From Sneathia sanguinegens (lineage in GTDB: Bacteria > Fusobacteriota > Fusobacteriia > Fusobacteriales > Leptotrichiaceae), in assembly GCF_042033325.1 (NCBI RefSeq), contig NZ_CP160095.1: 64,000 bases of DNA. The stretch is one strand, 5' to 3'. The translations under genes were made by a program, and so were the position numbers. A model generated the notes under the pieces. The model made no database searches. It saw only the letters and a program-made list of their open reading frames with translations, and was not told the DNA's origin. This document shows positions 30,640 to 40,005 of this stretch, in pieces. The first letter of the stretch is position 1, and every line of letters begins with the position of its first letter.

Positions 30640-31684
30640 TTTTGCCCCCTTTTAATTTTTCACACATTTCCCATAATCCATTTATATATGCTACTCCTAA
30701 CGCTCTGTCATATAGACCATAACCTGGTTTACCTGTTTCTCCCCATATCATTCTTCCATGATCTGGTCTAAAGTAACCTTTGTAGCCTAAATTATAGTAT
30801 GTCTTAACTATTTCAGAAAAATCTAAACTACCTTCTTTCGTTATATGACCTGATTCTTCAAAGCTTCCGTCCTCTAGTATCTTTATATTTCTTAAATGTG
30901 CAAAATGTATTCTTCCTTCACTACCAAATTCTTTAACCATAGCTATATAATCATTTCTAGGATCGCATCCTAAACTTCCAGCACACATTGTTAAACCATG
31001 GTGTTTATCAGGATATATATCTAAAAATCTTCTTAAATTATCTCTGCAAGTTATTATTCTTGGTATACCAAATATTGAATATGGTGGATCATCTGGATGT
31101 ATTGCCATATATACATCATTTTCTATAGCCACTGGTATTATTTCTTTTAAGAAGTATTCTAAATTCTTCCATAATCCTTCTTCTCCTAATTCTTTATACT
31201 CATTAATTAACTTTGCCATTTCTTCAACACTATATGATAAATCCCATCCAGGAAGTGCTAATTTTGTAGGGTCAAGTTTTTTTATTTGATCCTTATAAAA
31301 TACTAAACATGTTGATCCATCTTCTCTTTTATGATCTAATTCACTTCTTGTCCAATCAAATACAGGCATGAAATTGTAGCATATAACCTTTACTCCTGCT
31401 TTTGCACATCTTCTAATATTTTCCTTATAGTTTTCTATATATCTCTTGTAGTCTCTTTTACCTAATTTAATATCTTCATGTACTGGTATACTTTCTACTA
31501 CAAGGAAATTAAGTCCTACTTTATTAGCCTTTTCTTTTAAATCTAATATATCTTCCATAGGCCAAACTTCTCCTACTTTTACGCTGTATACAGCCGTTAC
31601 CACTGTATCTACATTTGGTATATGTCTAATATATTCAACTGGTATATTATCCTCGGTACCGTACCATCTAAATCCTATTTTCAT
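30629..31684 (-). CDS. uxuA: mannonate dehydratase
   Basis: 351 residues starting MKIGFRWYG at 31682-31684. The frame extends seven codons further, but that ATG lies inside the AAAAGGGG ribosome-binding site, and the family starts at this FRWYG segment. It converts D-mannonate to 2-keto-3-deoxygluconate. The TIM-barrel metal and active-site segments are visible: CYNFMPVFDWTR, AIHPDDPP, CAGSLG and YFRPDHGRMIWGE. It begins one base after the uxaC stop, so coupling is likely. Confidence 0.95.
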   Translation of the reverse strand: MKIGFRWYGTEDNIPVEYIRHIPNVDTVVTAVYSVKVGEVWPMEDILDLKEKANKVGLNFLVVESIPVHEDIKLGKRDYKRYIENYKENIRRCAKAGVKVICYNFMPVFDWTRSELDHKREDGSTCLVFYKDQIKKLDPTKLALPGWDLSYSVEEMAKLINEYKELGEEGLWKNLEYFLKEIIPVAIENDVYMAIHPDDPPYSIFGIPRIITCRDNLRRFLDIYPDKHHGLTMCAGSLGCDPRNDYIAMVKEFGSEGRIHFAHLRNIKILEDGSFEESGHITKEGSLDFSEIVKTYYNLGYKGYFRPDHGRMIWGETGKPGYGLYDRALGVAYINGLWEMCEKLKGGKNEK

Positions 31685-31685
31685 T

Positions 31686-33074
31686 CTATCTACCCCTTTT
31701 TTCAAAATATCTTTTTGCGTTATAATAACAAATATTCTGTATCAGTTCTTTTAACATATCCATATCTTTTGGTATTTCGTTTTTTTCTACTAAATCAGCA
31801 ATGAAATCACACAAAATTCTTCTAAAGTAATCATGTCTTGTATATGATAAGAAACTTCTTGAATCTGTTAACATACCTACAAATTTTGAGAATAAACCAT
31901 TATTTGCTAAACATTTCATTTGTTTTAGCATACCTTCTTTAGTATCATTGAACCACCAAGCAGCACCAAATTGCATATTTCCATTGTTTATTTGAAAATT
32001 TGCTATAGTGCTTGCTATCAAATCATTATACATAGGGTTTAAGTTATATATTATCATTTTAGGTAAACTGTCATTTTCTACCATTTCATTTAATAAGCCA
32101 TTTAACTTGTATGCTAAATTTGTATCATCAGTAATTGAATCAAATCCTGTATCATAACCTAACTTTTCAAAGTATTTCTTGTTATTATCTCTGATAGCAC
32201 CAAAATGTATTTGCATAGTCCAATCATATTTTTTGTATTCTTTGCTTAAATCTACTAAGAGCCTTGTCAAATATTTATTTACTTCTTTTTCACTTAATTC
32301 CTCTTTATTTAAAGCTTTCTTAAAAATTTCTTTTACTTCTTCTAAACTAGCCTTTTCAAATGGCATATATGTTAGTCCATGATCACAAACACAAGTACCA
32401 TTTTCATCAAAATATTTTATTCTTTCACTTAATGCTCTAACTAAGTCCTCATACCCCTTTATTTCATATCCTACAACAGAAGGAATTTGATTAATAAAGT
32501 TATAGAACTTAGATTTACCTATACTTAATGCTTCATCGGGTCTAAATCCCGGTAACACATTAGTTTTAAAGTTACTTTCACGTATTAATTTATGATATTT
32601 TAAATCTGATATCGGACTATCAGTCGTACATAAAGTATTTACATTAGATATTTCTATTAACTTTCTTGGACTATACTTTATACTATTAACAGCATCCCAA
32701 ATAACGTTTGCATTTTTACTTGTTAATATTTCATCTATATTGAAATATCTTTTTAATTCTAATGCATTCCAGTGATAAAGTGGATTTAATATACACTTAT
32801 CAAGTGTACTAGCCCATGCATAAAATTTTTCATAATCTGTCTTATCACCTGTAATATATTCTTCACGAATTTCATTCGCCCTCATAGCACGCCATTTATA
32901 GTGATCACCATTTAACCAAATTTTAGAAATATTAGAAAATTCCTTATCTTCATATATTTCTTTAGGGTCTAAATGACAATGGTAGTCATAAATAGGTATA
33001 TCTTTCGCATATTCAGTGTATAGCTTATTAGCCAATTCACTGTTAAGCATAAATTTCTCCATATCTAATTTCAT
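31686..33074 (-). CDS. uxaC: glucuronate isomerase
   Basis: 462 residues, normal for UxaC. It isomerises D-glucuronate to D-fructuronate (or galacturonate to tagaturonate). The amidohydrolase-like barrel shows YDYHCHLDPKEI (residues about 28-39, metal-site His pair), WRAMRANGI-like WRAMRANEI, LPGFRPDEA and TDSRSFLSYTRHDYF near the C-terminus. First gene of the operon, with a strong AGGAGG five bases before the ATG and the duplicated promoter about 40 bp upstream. Confidence 0.96.
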   Translation of the reverse strand: MKLDMEKFMLNSELANKLYTEYAKDIPIYDYHCHLDPKEIYEDKEFSNISKIWLNGDHYKWRAMRANEIREEYITGDKTDYEKFYAWASTLDKCILNPLYHWNALELKRYFNIDEILTSKNANVIWDAVNSIKYSPRKLIEISNVNTLCTTDSPISDLKYHKLIRESNFKTNVLPGFRPDEALSIGKSKFYNFINQIPSVVGYEIKGYEDLVRALSERIKYFDENGTCVCDHGLTYMPFEKASLEEVKEIFKKALNKEELSEKEVNKYLTRLLVDLSKEYKKYDWTMQIHFGAIRDNNKKYFEKLGYDTGFDSITDDTNLAYKLNGLLNEMVENDSLPKMIIYNLNPMYNDLIASTIANFQINNGNMQFGAAWWFNDTKEGMLKQMKCLANNGLFSKFVGMLTDSRSFLSYTRHDYFRRILCDFIADLVEKNEIPKDMDMLKELIQNICYYNAKRYFEKRGR

Positions 33075-33084
33075 TTTTGCCTCC

Positions 33085-33170
33085 TTTTGTCCTCGTTGTC
33101 ATTATCTACTATATTGTAACTCGATTTAGACTTTTGTCAATAAAAAAATAGTAATTTTTTTTATGACTAT
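33085..33170 (-). repeat. long inverted repeat, right copy (promoter/operator of uxaC)
   Basis: On the minus strand this copies the block upstream of eda (22647-22730): the terminator-like AT stem, TTGACA, TACAAT and the AATGACAACGAGGACAAAA element. It is two bases longer because of an extended A-run. Confidence 0.88.
33113..33140 (-). promoter_or_regulatory. promoter of the uxaC-uidA operon with candidate operator
   Basis: TTGACA (33135-33140) and TACAAT (33113-33118) are 16 bp apart. The candidate operator TGACAACGAGGACA (33088-33101) lies just downstream. All elements match the eda promoter. Confidence 0.78.
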
Positions 33171-33243
33171 TGTGAGATAAAGTGTACAACTTAATAGAAA
33201 TAGATGAAAAAAAGAAGTTAATTCAAAAGAAATCTAAAAAATG

Positions 33244-33272
33244 TGAAAAAGCCCTGCTTAAAAAACAGGGCT
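33244..33272 (-). terminator. orphan terminator-like hairpin
   Basis: A stem AGCCCTG / CAGGGCT followed on the minus strand by TTTTT. No gene was found immediately before it on this strand. It may end a lost gene, act as a second terminator for res, or end a small RNA. Confidence 0.6.
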
Positions 33273-33398
33273 AATAAAATTGAATTTTTGCGACAAAATC
33301 ACTTTTACTTGACAGACTAAATTTAATTATTCTAATTATGCTTCTATATCTTTCAAAGTCATCATCATAAAATTTTGCTTTTTTTATTTTTCACAATC

Positions 33399-33443
33399 AA
33401 AAAAAGCCTATACTCTCAATAAAATTAAGGGTTATAGACTTTA
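33399..33443 (-). terminator. terminator of the type III R-M operon
   Basis: A stem AAAGTCTATA / TATAGGCTTT with a large loop, followed by a T-run on the minus strand, 20 bp after the res stop. Confidence 0.7.
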
Positions 33444-33462
33444 TAACTCTGAAAACCTATTT

Positions 33463-35697
33463 TTATATAACTTTTGATAATTTCTTCCAGCTATCATTTT
33501 TCATATCATCTACATATTTTTCGTTATTAATATATAATTCATCATTTACATCTCTTACAAAGCCAAAATTATATCCATGTCTTTTGCAAAAATTTTTAAG
33601 AACTTTAAATTTATTTCCAACTTGTATATCAATATTTTTACTTTGACCTTTATATTCTCCACCTTTTGTTTCTATTAGCCAAATTGTTCCATCTTTCATT
33701 TCGACAACATAATCTGGATAAAAAAGACTTTCTTTTCCCAAATTAGTAATATACACTATTGATAAATATTCAGTCCCTTTATCTCCATTTTTATAGAAAT
33801 ACTTAACATTTTCAGAACTTTCACAATATTTTTCAAACAATCTTTCAGGCTTACTTCTTATTCCTTCAACTATCATACTTGTATTATATCCTTTATATAC
33901 ATTTGAATTCATTATTTCTACATTTTTTGAATTAGGTATAAAGTCATAATATTCTTCTTTTGGAATATAGAAGTAATCTTCTTTAGCTTCTTTTATTTGT
34001 TGTACACCACTATCTTGCAATTCTATTTCTTGAAATTCATAAAATACTTCTTTTAACTTATCAATATTATTAATTATGAAAGTATAATATTCACTTAATT
34101 TTAAATTAAGTAATTTATTTGAATTAATACCATAGCCTTTTTTAAATAAGGTTCTTAAAATTTTATTAGTTGTTTCATATGAAAGCCCCATCGTTTTTTT
34201 CAATTCATTTGTATTATGTTGCAAATCTATACCATGTAAGTGTGTATCTATCTTTATATTCATTTTTGATATATCTTTACTTTTTGTTATTTGTTCAAAA
34301 GTTGTATATTTTCCTTTAAGATATGTCTTTGTAATATATTCTCCAAACTCATATCCATATATTTCTAAAATCTTTTTATTATTTTCCTTTATCGTTCCTA
34401 ATTTATACTTTTTCTTTAAAAATTCATAAATATTTTTTCTAACTTTTTTTTCATCTTGATATTGATAGTCATCTTTTCTTGTTTGCTTTATTAATTTTAT
34501 TTCCTTTGCGTCATTTTTCAAAAATACTTTTTGTTTTTCACAACCTAAACCTGAGTTAATAACTTCTAATTTATACTTTTCATCAAATGTGTATAAATAT
34601 GAACAATCTAATATATCATCTTCATAATGTATTGCCCTAGGCATTCTTCTTAGTCTACCTAAAGTCTGTATTTCAAATGTTTCACTCATTTTTTCTCTTA
34701 ATTTTACCAAAATTTTCGCTCTCGGACAGTCCCAACCTGTTGCAATTGCTTGTTTAAATAAAAGAAAATCTTGTTTTCCATCAATATTCGTTATATCTTT
34801 TAGATTAATTATACCTATTTTTTTAGATTTTTCTTTTTTATCTGCTGATGAAAACCAACTAGAAACCAATCCATTTTCATAACTGTATCCCATTTCATTT
34901 AATTTATCTTCTACTTGTTGTATAAGATCATCATTTAAGTTAGGAAATTGAACTAAAACTAAAGGGTTAATATTCTCTCCTATTTTTCTATATTCTTCTT
35001 TTACTTGTTTTCTAATTTCATTTGCCTTTTCAATTAATATATTCGTTTCATGTTGTATATCATCTATTTCAACTTCATTTAAATCTTTATTAATATACAT
35101 AAATTTTGTAATTAAACCTTCATTAATTACATCTTCTTCTTTTATTTCATATATTTCACCAATAGATTTTGGATTAGGTGTAGCCGAAACTCTTATTTCA
35201 TATTTAGCATTTATACTATTTATTATATCATCAGCTTTTTTAGTATCATTATTATGTTCTTCATCAATTATTATTATAAACGGAAACTGTTGTGAATGTG
35301 CTTCTGCAATTCTTTCAAACAAATTCTTTCTTTCTGTGTCTGAAATTGCAATATTACCCCTTTTTGTAATTTTTTCCCAATTAATAAAATATGTTGTATT
35401 CAATTCAAATCCATTATTTATTATACTGTCTATATCTCCAGTCTTTAAATTAGGACAAAATTTATTCATTTTTTCAAGAGATTGCTTTTCAAGTTCACCT
35501 TTACCAGGACACAACCAACAAAATACTGCATCAGATATATCAAGATATCTTTCAATAAAGTTTAATAATATTATTGTCTTACCACTACCAGTTGGACTTT
35601 TCACTATTATTCTTCTATTTGATTCTGAATCCATAGTTTTATCTATTAAAAAATCTACCGTTCTTTCTTGAAAATCTTTCAAATTTATTCCTATCAT
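33463..35697 (-). CDS. type III restriction enzyme, Res subunit
   Basis: 744 residues. The helicase motor has Walker A SPTGSGKT (34-41), motif II IIDEEHN (near 143), motif III SATPNP and later GWDCPRAKILVKLREK and QTLGRLRRMPRA (motifs V and VI). The C-terminus holds a PD-(D/E)XK nuclease: PDYVVEMKDGT then LIETKGGE, near residues 660-680. With the Mod next door it translocates on or senses DNA and cleaves unmodified sites. It starts on the ATGA overlap with the mod stop, so the pair is coupled. All key motifs appear intact. Confidence 0.92.
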   Translation of the reverse strand: MIGINLKDFQERTVDFLIDKTMDSESNRRIIVKSPTGSGKTIILLNFIERYLDISDAVFCWLCPGKGELEKQSLEKMNKFCPNLKTGDIDSIINNGFELNTTYFINWEKITKRGNIAISDTERKNLFERIAEAHSQQFPFIIIIDEEHNNDTKKADDIINSINAKYEIRVSATPNPKSIGEIYEIKEEDVINEGLITKFMYINKDLNEVEIDDIQHETNILIEKANEIRKQVKEEYRKIGENINPLVLVQFPNLNDDLIQQVEDKLNEMGYSYENGLVSSWFSSADKKEKSKKIGIINLKDITNIDGKQDFLLFKQAIATGWDCPRAKILVKLREKMSETFEIQTLGRLRRMPRAIHYEDDILDCSYLYTFDEKYKLEVINSGLGCEKQKVFLKNDAKEIKLIKQTRKDDYQYQDEKKVRKNIYEFLKKKYKLGTIKENNKKILEIYGYEFGEYITKTYLKGKYTTFEQITKSKDISKMNIKIDTHLHGIDLQHNTNELKKTMGLSYETTNKILRTLFKKGYGINSNKLLNLKLSEYYTFIINNIDKLKEVFYEFQEIELQDSGVQQIKEAKEDYFYIPKEEYYDFIPNSKNVEIMNSNVYKGYNTSMIVEGIRSKPERLFEKYCESSENVKYFYKNGDKGTEYLSIVYITNLGKESLFYPDYVVEMKDGTIWLIETKGGEYKGQSKNIDIQVGNKFKVLKNFCKRHGYNFGFVRDVNDELYINNEKYVDDMKNDSWKKLSKVI

Positions 35698-37244
35698 ATT
35701 TCTCCCAACTCTTTCAATTCATTTCTATAATATATTTCTGGAACCTCTTTTATCTTTATTCTCTTTTTTTCTACTATTTTTTGTTCTTTACCACTTAACA
35801 TTATTCCACTCATAATATATACTGAACTATCACAAGAACTTTCTTCTAATACTTTTTCGACTTCTTCTTCATCGTAGATTACTTTTACTTCTTTTCCTTC
35901 TTCCAAATTTACCATTTCTTGTATATGTTCATTTAATTTTTCATATACTTCTTCATCTGATTTTGATACATAATCTACCTTATAGTATTTTAAATTATGT
36001 GGTAATTCTTCCTGTATATTACTAAGTCTTTTATATGTTACATCTTCACATATATTATTTTCATTATTAGTACATAATATATACTTACAATTCCCTCCAT
36101 CTTCAACATTAAGCTTTGCCACTGCATGTCCTGTTGTACCTGATCCTGCGAAGAAGTCGAGGATTGTGGAGTTTTTGTTAGAAAAACTAAGAATATACAT
36201 TATTAGTTCTATCGGCTTTGCATAGTTAAATTTATCTTTACCAATTAAATTTACTAATGTTTTTGTTCCCAAAGAATTAGGATAATCTCTTATTTCACTT
36301 CTCATTATTTGTCCATTTTCATTTAATCTTTGCTTTATTTGTAATGAATATTTTCCATCAGCTATTTTTTTAAATCTAATATCTCCTTTTTTTAATAATT
36401 CAAGAAATTTTTCTTTTTTATATATCCAAGAATTTTCTACTAATTCTCCATTAGGAAATTCAATTTTATAAATATTTGAACTCCCTTGTCTATTCCTTGC
36501 AAATGTATCCCAAAAATATTTACCATTATCATCTGATTCATTATAACGCTTTAAATATTTTTCATCAAAAGGAACATAAAATCTATTTTTTTTTGTTATA
36601 TCTTTAGAATATAGCAATATATATTCATGATCAGTTGAAACATACTTAGACATGCTTCCACCACCTTTTCTGGTAGTTCTTGTAAAATTAGCTATAAAAT
36701 TTGCTCCTCCAAAAATTTCATCACATAATAGTTTAAGTTGAAATAGTTCATTATCATCGATACTTATATAAATAATACCATCATCTATCAATAACTCCCT
36801 TGCTATTCTTAATCTTTTCTCCATAAAACTTAGCCACTTACTATGTGAATAGCCATCTGTTTTGTCTACATATTGATCATTATAAATAAAGTCCTTATTA
36901 CCTGTATTATATGGTGGATCTATATATATTACATCTATTTTCCCCTTATGTGTCTTTTCTAATAGTCTTAATGAATGTAGGTTATCTCCTTCTAGTAAAA
37001 AGTTATATGCTTTTTCTTTATCTTTTTCTATTTTTCTTTCTTCTACTTCTTTAAATACTGGTATATTTGTTTTTAATTCTTCATCTACTTTTTCACTATG
37101 TTCTTCCCATACTAATCCATATTTCTTTTCATTTAAGGCTTTCTCAATTTCTGATATTATTCTAATATCTTCATCTTCTTTTCCTTCTTTTAATTTTTCT
37201 AAATAATTTAAAAGTTTTTCTCTTCTTTCTTTTGATATATTCAT
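35694..37244 (-). CDS. type III DNA methyltransferase Mod (copy 1, paired with res)
   Basis: 516 residues, a beta-class N6-adenine methyltransferase. Motif IV is DPPYNTG (109-115) and comes before motif I FAGSGTTGH (near 361), the beta-class order. Residues 1 to about 165 and about 358-516 are nearly identical to those of the second mod. The middle (about 180-350), the target-recognition region, is unrelated. It methylates the adenine of a non-palindromic site and gives Res its specificity. It starts with AAAGGTGG upstream and is followed directly by res. Confidence 0.93.
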   Translation of the reverse strand: MNISKERREKLLNYLEKLKEGKEDEDIRIISEIEKALNEKKYGLVWEEHSEKVDEELKTNIPVFKEVEERKIEKDKEKAYNFLLEGDNLHSLRLLEKTHKGKIDVIYIDPPYNTGNKDFIYNDQYVDKTDGYSHSKWLSFMEKRLRIARELLIDDGIIYISIDDNELFQLKLLCDEIFGGANFIANFTRTTRKGGGSMSKYVSTDHEYILLYSKDITKKNRFYVPFDEKYLKRYNESDDNGKYFWDTFARNRQGSSNIYKIEFPNGELVENSWIYKKEKFLELLKKGDIRFKKIADGKYSLQIKQRLNENGQIMRSEIRDYPNSLGTKTLVNLIGKDKFNYAKPIELIMYILSFSNKNSTILDFFAGSGTTGHAVAKLNVEDGGNCKYILCTNNENNICEDVTYKRLSNIQEELPHNLKYYKVDYVSKSDEEVYEKLNEHIQEMVNLEEGKEVKVIYDEEEVEKVLEESSCDSSVYIMSGIMLSGKEQKIVEKKRIKIKEVPEIYYRNELKELGEI

Positions 37245-37255
37245 TTTCCACCTTT

Positions 37256-37954
37256 CTAATATGAATATGAATTTCTCATTTCTTCCATAATTTCTAATTT
37301 ACTAGAATAATCTAAATATATAAATACAAGCATTTTATACACATATTCCATATTTTCATATAAAATATCTAAATCTATGACTTCTCTTTGTTTTAAATAA
37401 AATTGTTCTTCTCCTTTATTTGTATAAGGATATCTCACAAAAGTTAAATCATTTGTTTTATCATATATATTTTTTATAAAATTATATATTAAATTTAATC
37501 CTGTTAATAATTGTTCCGAACCTTCTTCTTTTTCCATTCTTTTTTTTATATATTCATATAATTTATTTAAATTGTGCCTATATTTTGAAATAGAAATATC
37601 TTTTTCTTCTGAAATTTTTTCCATCACTATAATTATAGCTTTAAAATATAATTCTATAGTTTGAATAAAGCAAAATAATATAGGAAAAATCAGCCTATCT
37701 GCATCTCTATTTTCATAACATTCAAAACATTCTTCTAATGTTTTTTTACTAACAAAATAATAAGAATCAGCTAAAAATATTAATTTTTCTTCCTCCGAGT
37801 CAATAATATCTCTCATATTCCAACTTAAATAAGCTGTTCTATGTATTCCTGCATTATCACTAAATAATGATTCCATATTTTGACTCATTTTTTCTACTTT
37901 TTCAGCATATTCATTTATATCTATAATATCGATATTTTCCAAAAAATCTTTCAT
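37256..37954 (-). CDS. HEPN-like helical protein inside the mod array
   Basis: 232 residues, all-helical. Segments such as FCFIQTIELYFKAIIIVMEK, KYRHNLNKLYEYIKK and FVRYPYTNKGEEQFYL resemble HEPN-type or related defence-associated helical proteins with an LELYLKA...HNLxxL...RYP pattern. I cannot confirm catalytic HEPN residues (the R-x4-6-H motif is not evident), so the function is unknown. It is 11 bp upstream of mod copy 1 on the same strand and probably in its operon, so an accessory role in the R-M system is possible. Confidence 0.55.
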   Translation of the reverse strand: MKDFLENIDIIDINEYAEKVEKMSQNMESLFSDNAGIHRTAYLSWNMRDIIDSEEEKLIFLADSYYFVSKKTLEECFECYENRDADRLIFPILFCFIQTIELYFKAIIIVMEKISEEKDISISKYRHNLNKLYEYIKKRMEKEEGSEQLLTGLNLIYNFIKNIYDKTNDLTFVRYPYTNKGEEQFYLKQREVIDLDILYENMEYVYKMLVFIYLDYSSKLEIMEEMRNSYSY

Positions 37955-38169
37955 ATTAACCTCTTTTTTATATTCATTAAGTTTCTATATCTAAATTTTT
38001 AAAAAAATAATTTATACGATGTCCAATAATTAAATTAAAATTTAACTCTCTATTTTATAAATTTTTTGATTGTATCTATATAAATTATAGCTAATCTTAT
38101 TTTTGCCCATATTGCTCATTCTTTTTTAGTATAATTGCCATATCTAACCAATCTTTAATTATTTCTATA
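37955..38169. other. gap after mod copy 2 with short relic
   Basis: About 215 bp. On the minus strand a short open frame after the mod copy 2 stop reads YSIEIIKDWLDMAIILKK then NEQYGQK and a stop (about 38105-38178). The ATGATAGG junction that starts res after mod copy 1 is changed here to ATAGTATAG, so no res follows this mod. Confidence 0.45.
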
Positions 38170-39903
38170 CTATATTTCTCCCAACTCTTTCAATTCATTT
38201 CTATAATATATTTCTGGAACCTCTTTTATCTTTATTCTCTTTTTTTCTACTATTTTTTGTTCTTTACCACTTAACATTATTCCACCCATAATATATACTG
38301 AACTATCACAAGCACTTTCTTCTAATACTTTTTCTACTTCTTCTTCATCGTAAATTACTTTTACTTCTTTTCCTTCTTCCAAATTCACCATTTCTTGTAT
38401 ATGTTCATTTAATTTTTCATATACTTCTTCATCTGATTTTGATACACAATCTACCTTATAGTATTTTAAATTATGTGGCAATTCTTCTTGTATATTACTA
38501 AGTCTTTTATATGTTACATCTTCACATATATTATTTTCATTATTAGTACAAAGAATATATTTCCTATTTCCACCATCTTCTTTATTAAGCTGTACAACTG
38601 CATGTCCTGTTGTACCTGATCCTGCGAAGAAGTCTAAGACTATTGAATTTTTTCTGTTGAACCATTTATTTAATTGTTTTATAAGTCTAATAGGTTTTTT
38701 ACCATTTTTAAAATCCATTTTCCCTTCTTTTTGAATATTCATCATATCTGAGTAAAAATCTTTCCACAATGCTCCTCTTATTGTAACTCTTTGCAATTTT
38801 GGATCATAATCATCAGAAAAATTAATATTTTCTTTAAGCGATCTTAATTGTCTTATTTTACCACTAGATGTTGTGGTTAATAAATATTTCTCATATTTTA
38901 ATATCTTTTCTTTTTCTAATTTTTCAATTATATATTCTGGAATCGCAATACTACATGCCATTTCTTGATATATTATATCTGAAATATCATTATAAAAATA
39001 TTTTTGTATTTCTTCATTTATTAATATACCTTTTCTTATGCTATTATTTGTAATCTTTTCATTATCTAAAATATTATATTTTTGAAATAATTTAAATATC
39101 TTCTCATTATTATTTTTTATGTATTCATCAATTGTGTATATATAGTATTTATTATCTAAATTTAAAATTATTTTATTAAAATGATTGTCCCAAATATCTG
39201 TTTTTTCGTACAATGGTTTTCTATCTATATATATCTTTTCTATATTTTTACTATATATAAAAATATATTCGTAATTCTTAACAATTCTTCCTTCTTGTGC
39301 TGACTTTACTTTCATTCCTTGTGTTTTGGATAATTCTACACATATACTTGAAACAAAATTCTCTCCCCCAAACACCTCATCACAAAGTAACTTTAATTGT
39401 GCTTGTTCATTATCATCTATTGAAATGAAGATTACTCCTTCTTCTGTTAATAATTCTTTTGCTATTCTTAATCTTTTTTCCATAAAACTTAGCCACTTGC
39501 TATGTGAATAGCCATCTGTTTTGTCTACATATTGATCATTATAAATAAAGTCCTTATTACCTGTATTATATGGTGGATCTATATATATTACATCTATTTT
39601 CCCCTTATGTGTCTTTTCTAATAGTCTTAATGAATGTAGGTTATCTCCTTCTAGTAAAAAGTTATATGCTTTTTCTTTATCTTTTTCTATTTTTCTTTCT
39701 TCTACTTCTTTAAATACTGGTATATTTGTTTTTAATTCTTCGTCTACTTTTTCACTATGTTCTTCCCATACTAAACCATATTTCTTTTCATTTAAGGCTT
39801 TTTCAATTTCTAATATTATTCTAATATCTTCATCTTCTTTTCCTTCTTTTAATTTTTCTAAATAATTTAAAAGTCTTTCTCTTTTCTCTTTTGATAAATT
39901 CAT
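38170..39903 (-). CDS. type III DNA methyltransferase Mod (copy 2, without res)
   Basis: 577 residues, a beta-class N6-adenine methyltransferase with DPPYNTG (109-115) and FAGSGTTGH (near 421). Its ends match mod copy 1 almost exactly, but the middle (about 180-415) is different and about 60 residues longer (SKTQGMKVKSAQEG, then IRKGILINEEIQKYF). A full second specificity is therefore stored beside the active system. It has its own start with AGGAG 12 bases upstream and could be expressed, acting as an extra methyltransferase or as a donor for recombination into the res-linked copy. Confidence 0.9.
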   Translation of the reverse strand: MNLSKEKRERLLNYLEKLKEGKEDEDIRIILEIEKALNEKKYGLVWEEHSEKVDEELKTNIPVFKEVEERKIEKDKEKAYNFLLEGDNLHSLRLLEKTHKGKIDVIYIDPPYNTGNKDFIYNDQYVDKTDGYSHSKWLSFMEKRLRIAKELLTEEGVIFISIDDNEQAQLKLLCDEVFGGENFVSSICVELSKTQGMKVKSAQEGRIVKNYEYIFIYSKNIEKIYIDRKPLYEKTDIWDNHFNKIILNLDNKYYIYTIDEYIKNNNEKIFKLFQKYNILDNEKITNNSIRKGILINEEIQKYFYNDISDIIYQEMACSIAIPEYIIEKLEKEKILKYEKYLLTTTSSGKIRQLRSLKENINFSDDYDPKLQRVTIRGALWKDFYSDMMNIQKEGKMDFKNGKKPIRLIKQLNKWFNRKNSIVLDFFAGSGTTGHAVVQLNKEDGGNRKYILCTNNENNICEDVTYKRLSNIQEELPHNLKYYKVDCVSKSDEEVYEKLNEHIQEMVNLEEGKEVKVIYDEEEVEKVLEESACDSSVYIMGGIMLSGKEQKIVEKKRIKIKEVPEIYYRNELKELGEI

Positions 39904-40005
39904 TGTTTATCTATTCTCCTATTATTTATTTTTTAATTATCCTCACCTTTATTTCATTTACAACTTTGCAAAATCAATAGCTTTTTTGTGTAACAAATTC
40001 TTTCA

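Noticed and set aside
31685..31705. Seven extra N-terminal codons of uxuA
   Set aside because: The upstream ATG sits within the ribosome-binding site; the family begins at MKIGFRWYG.
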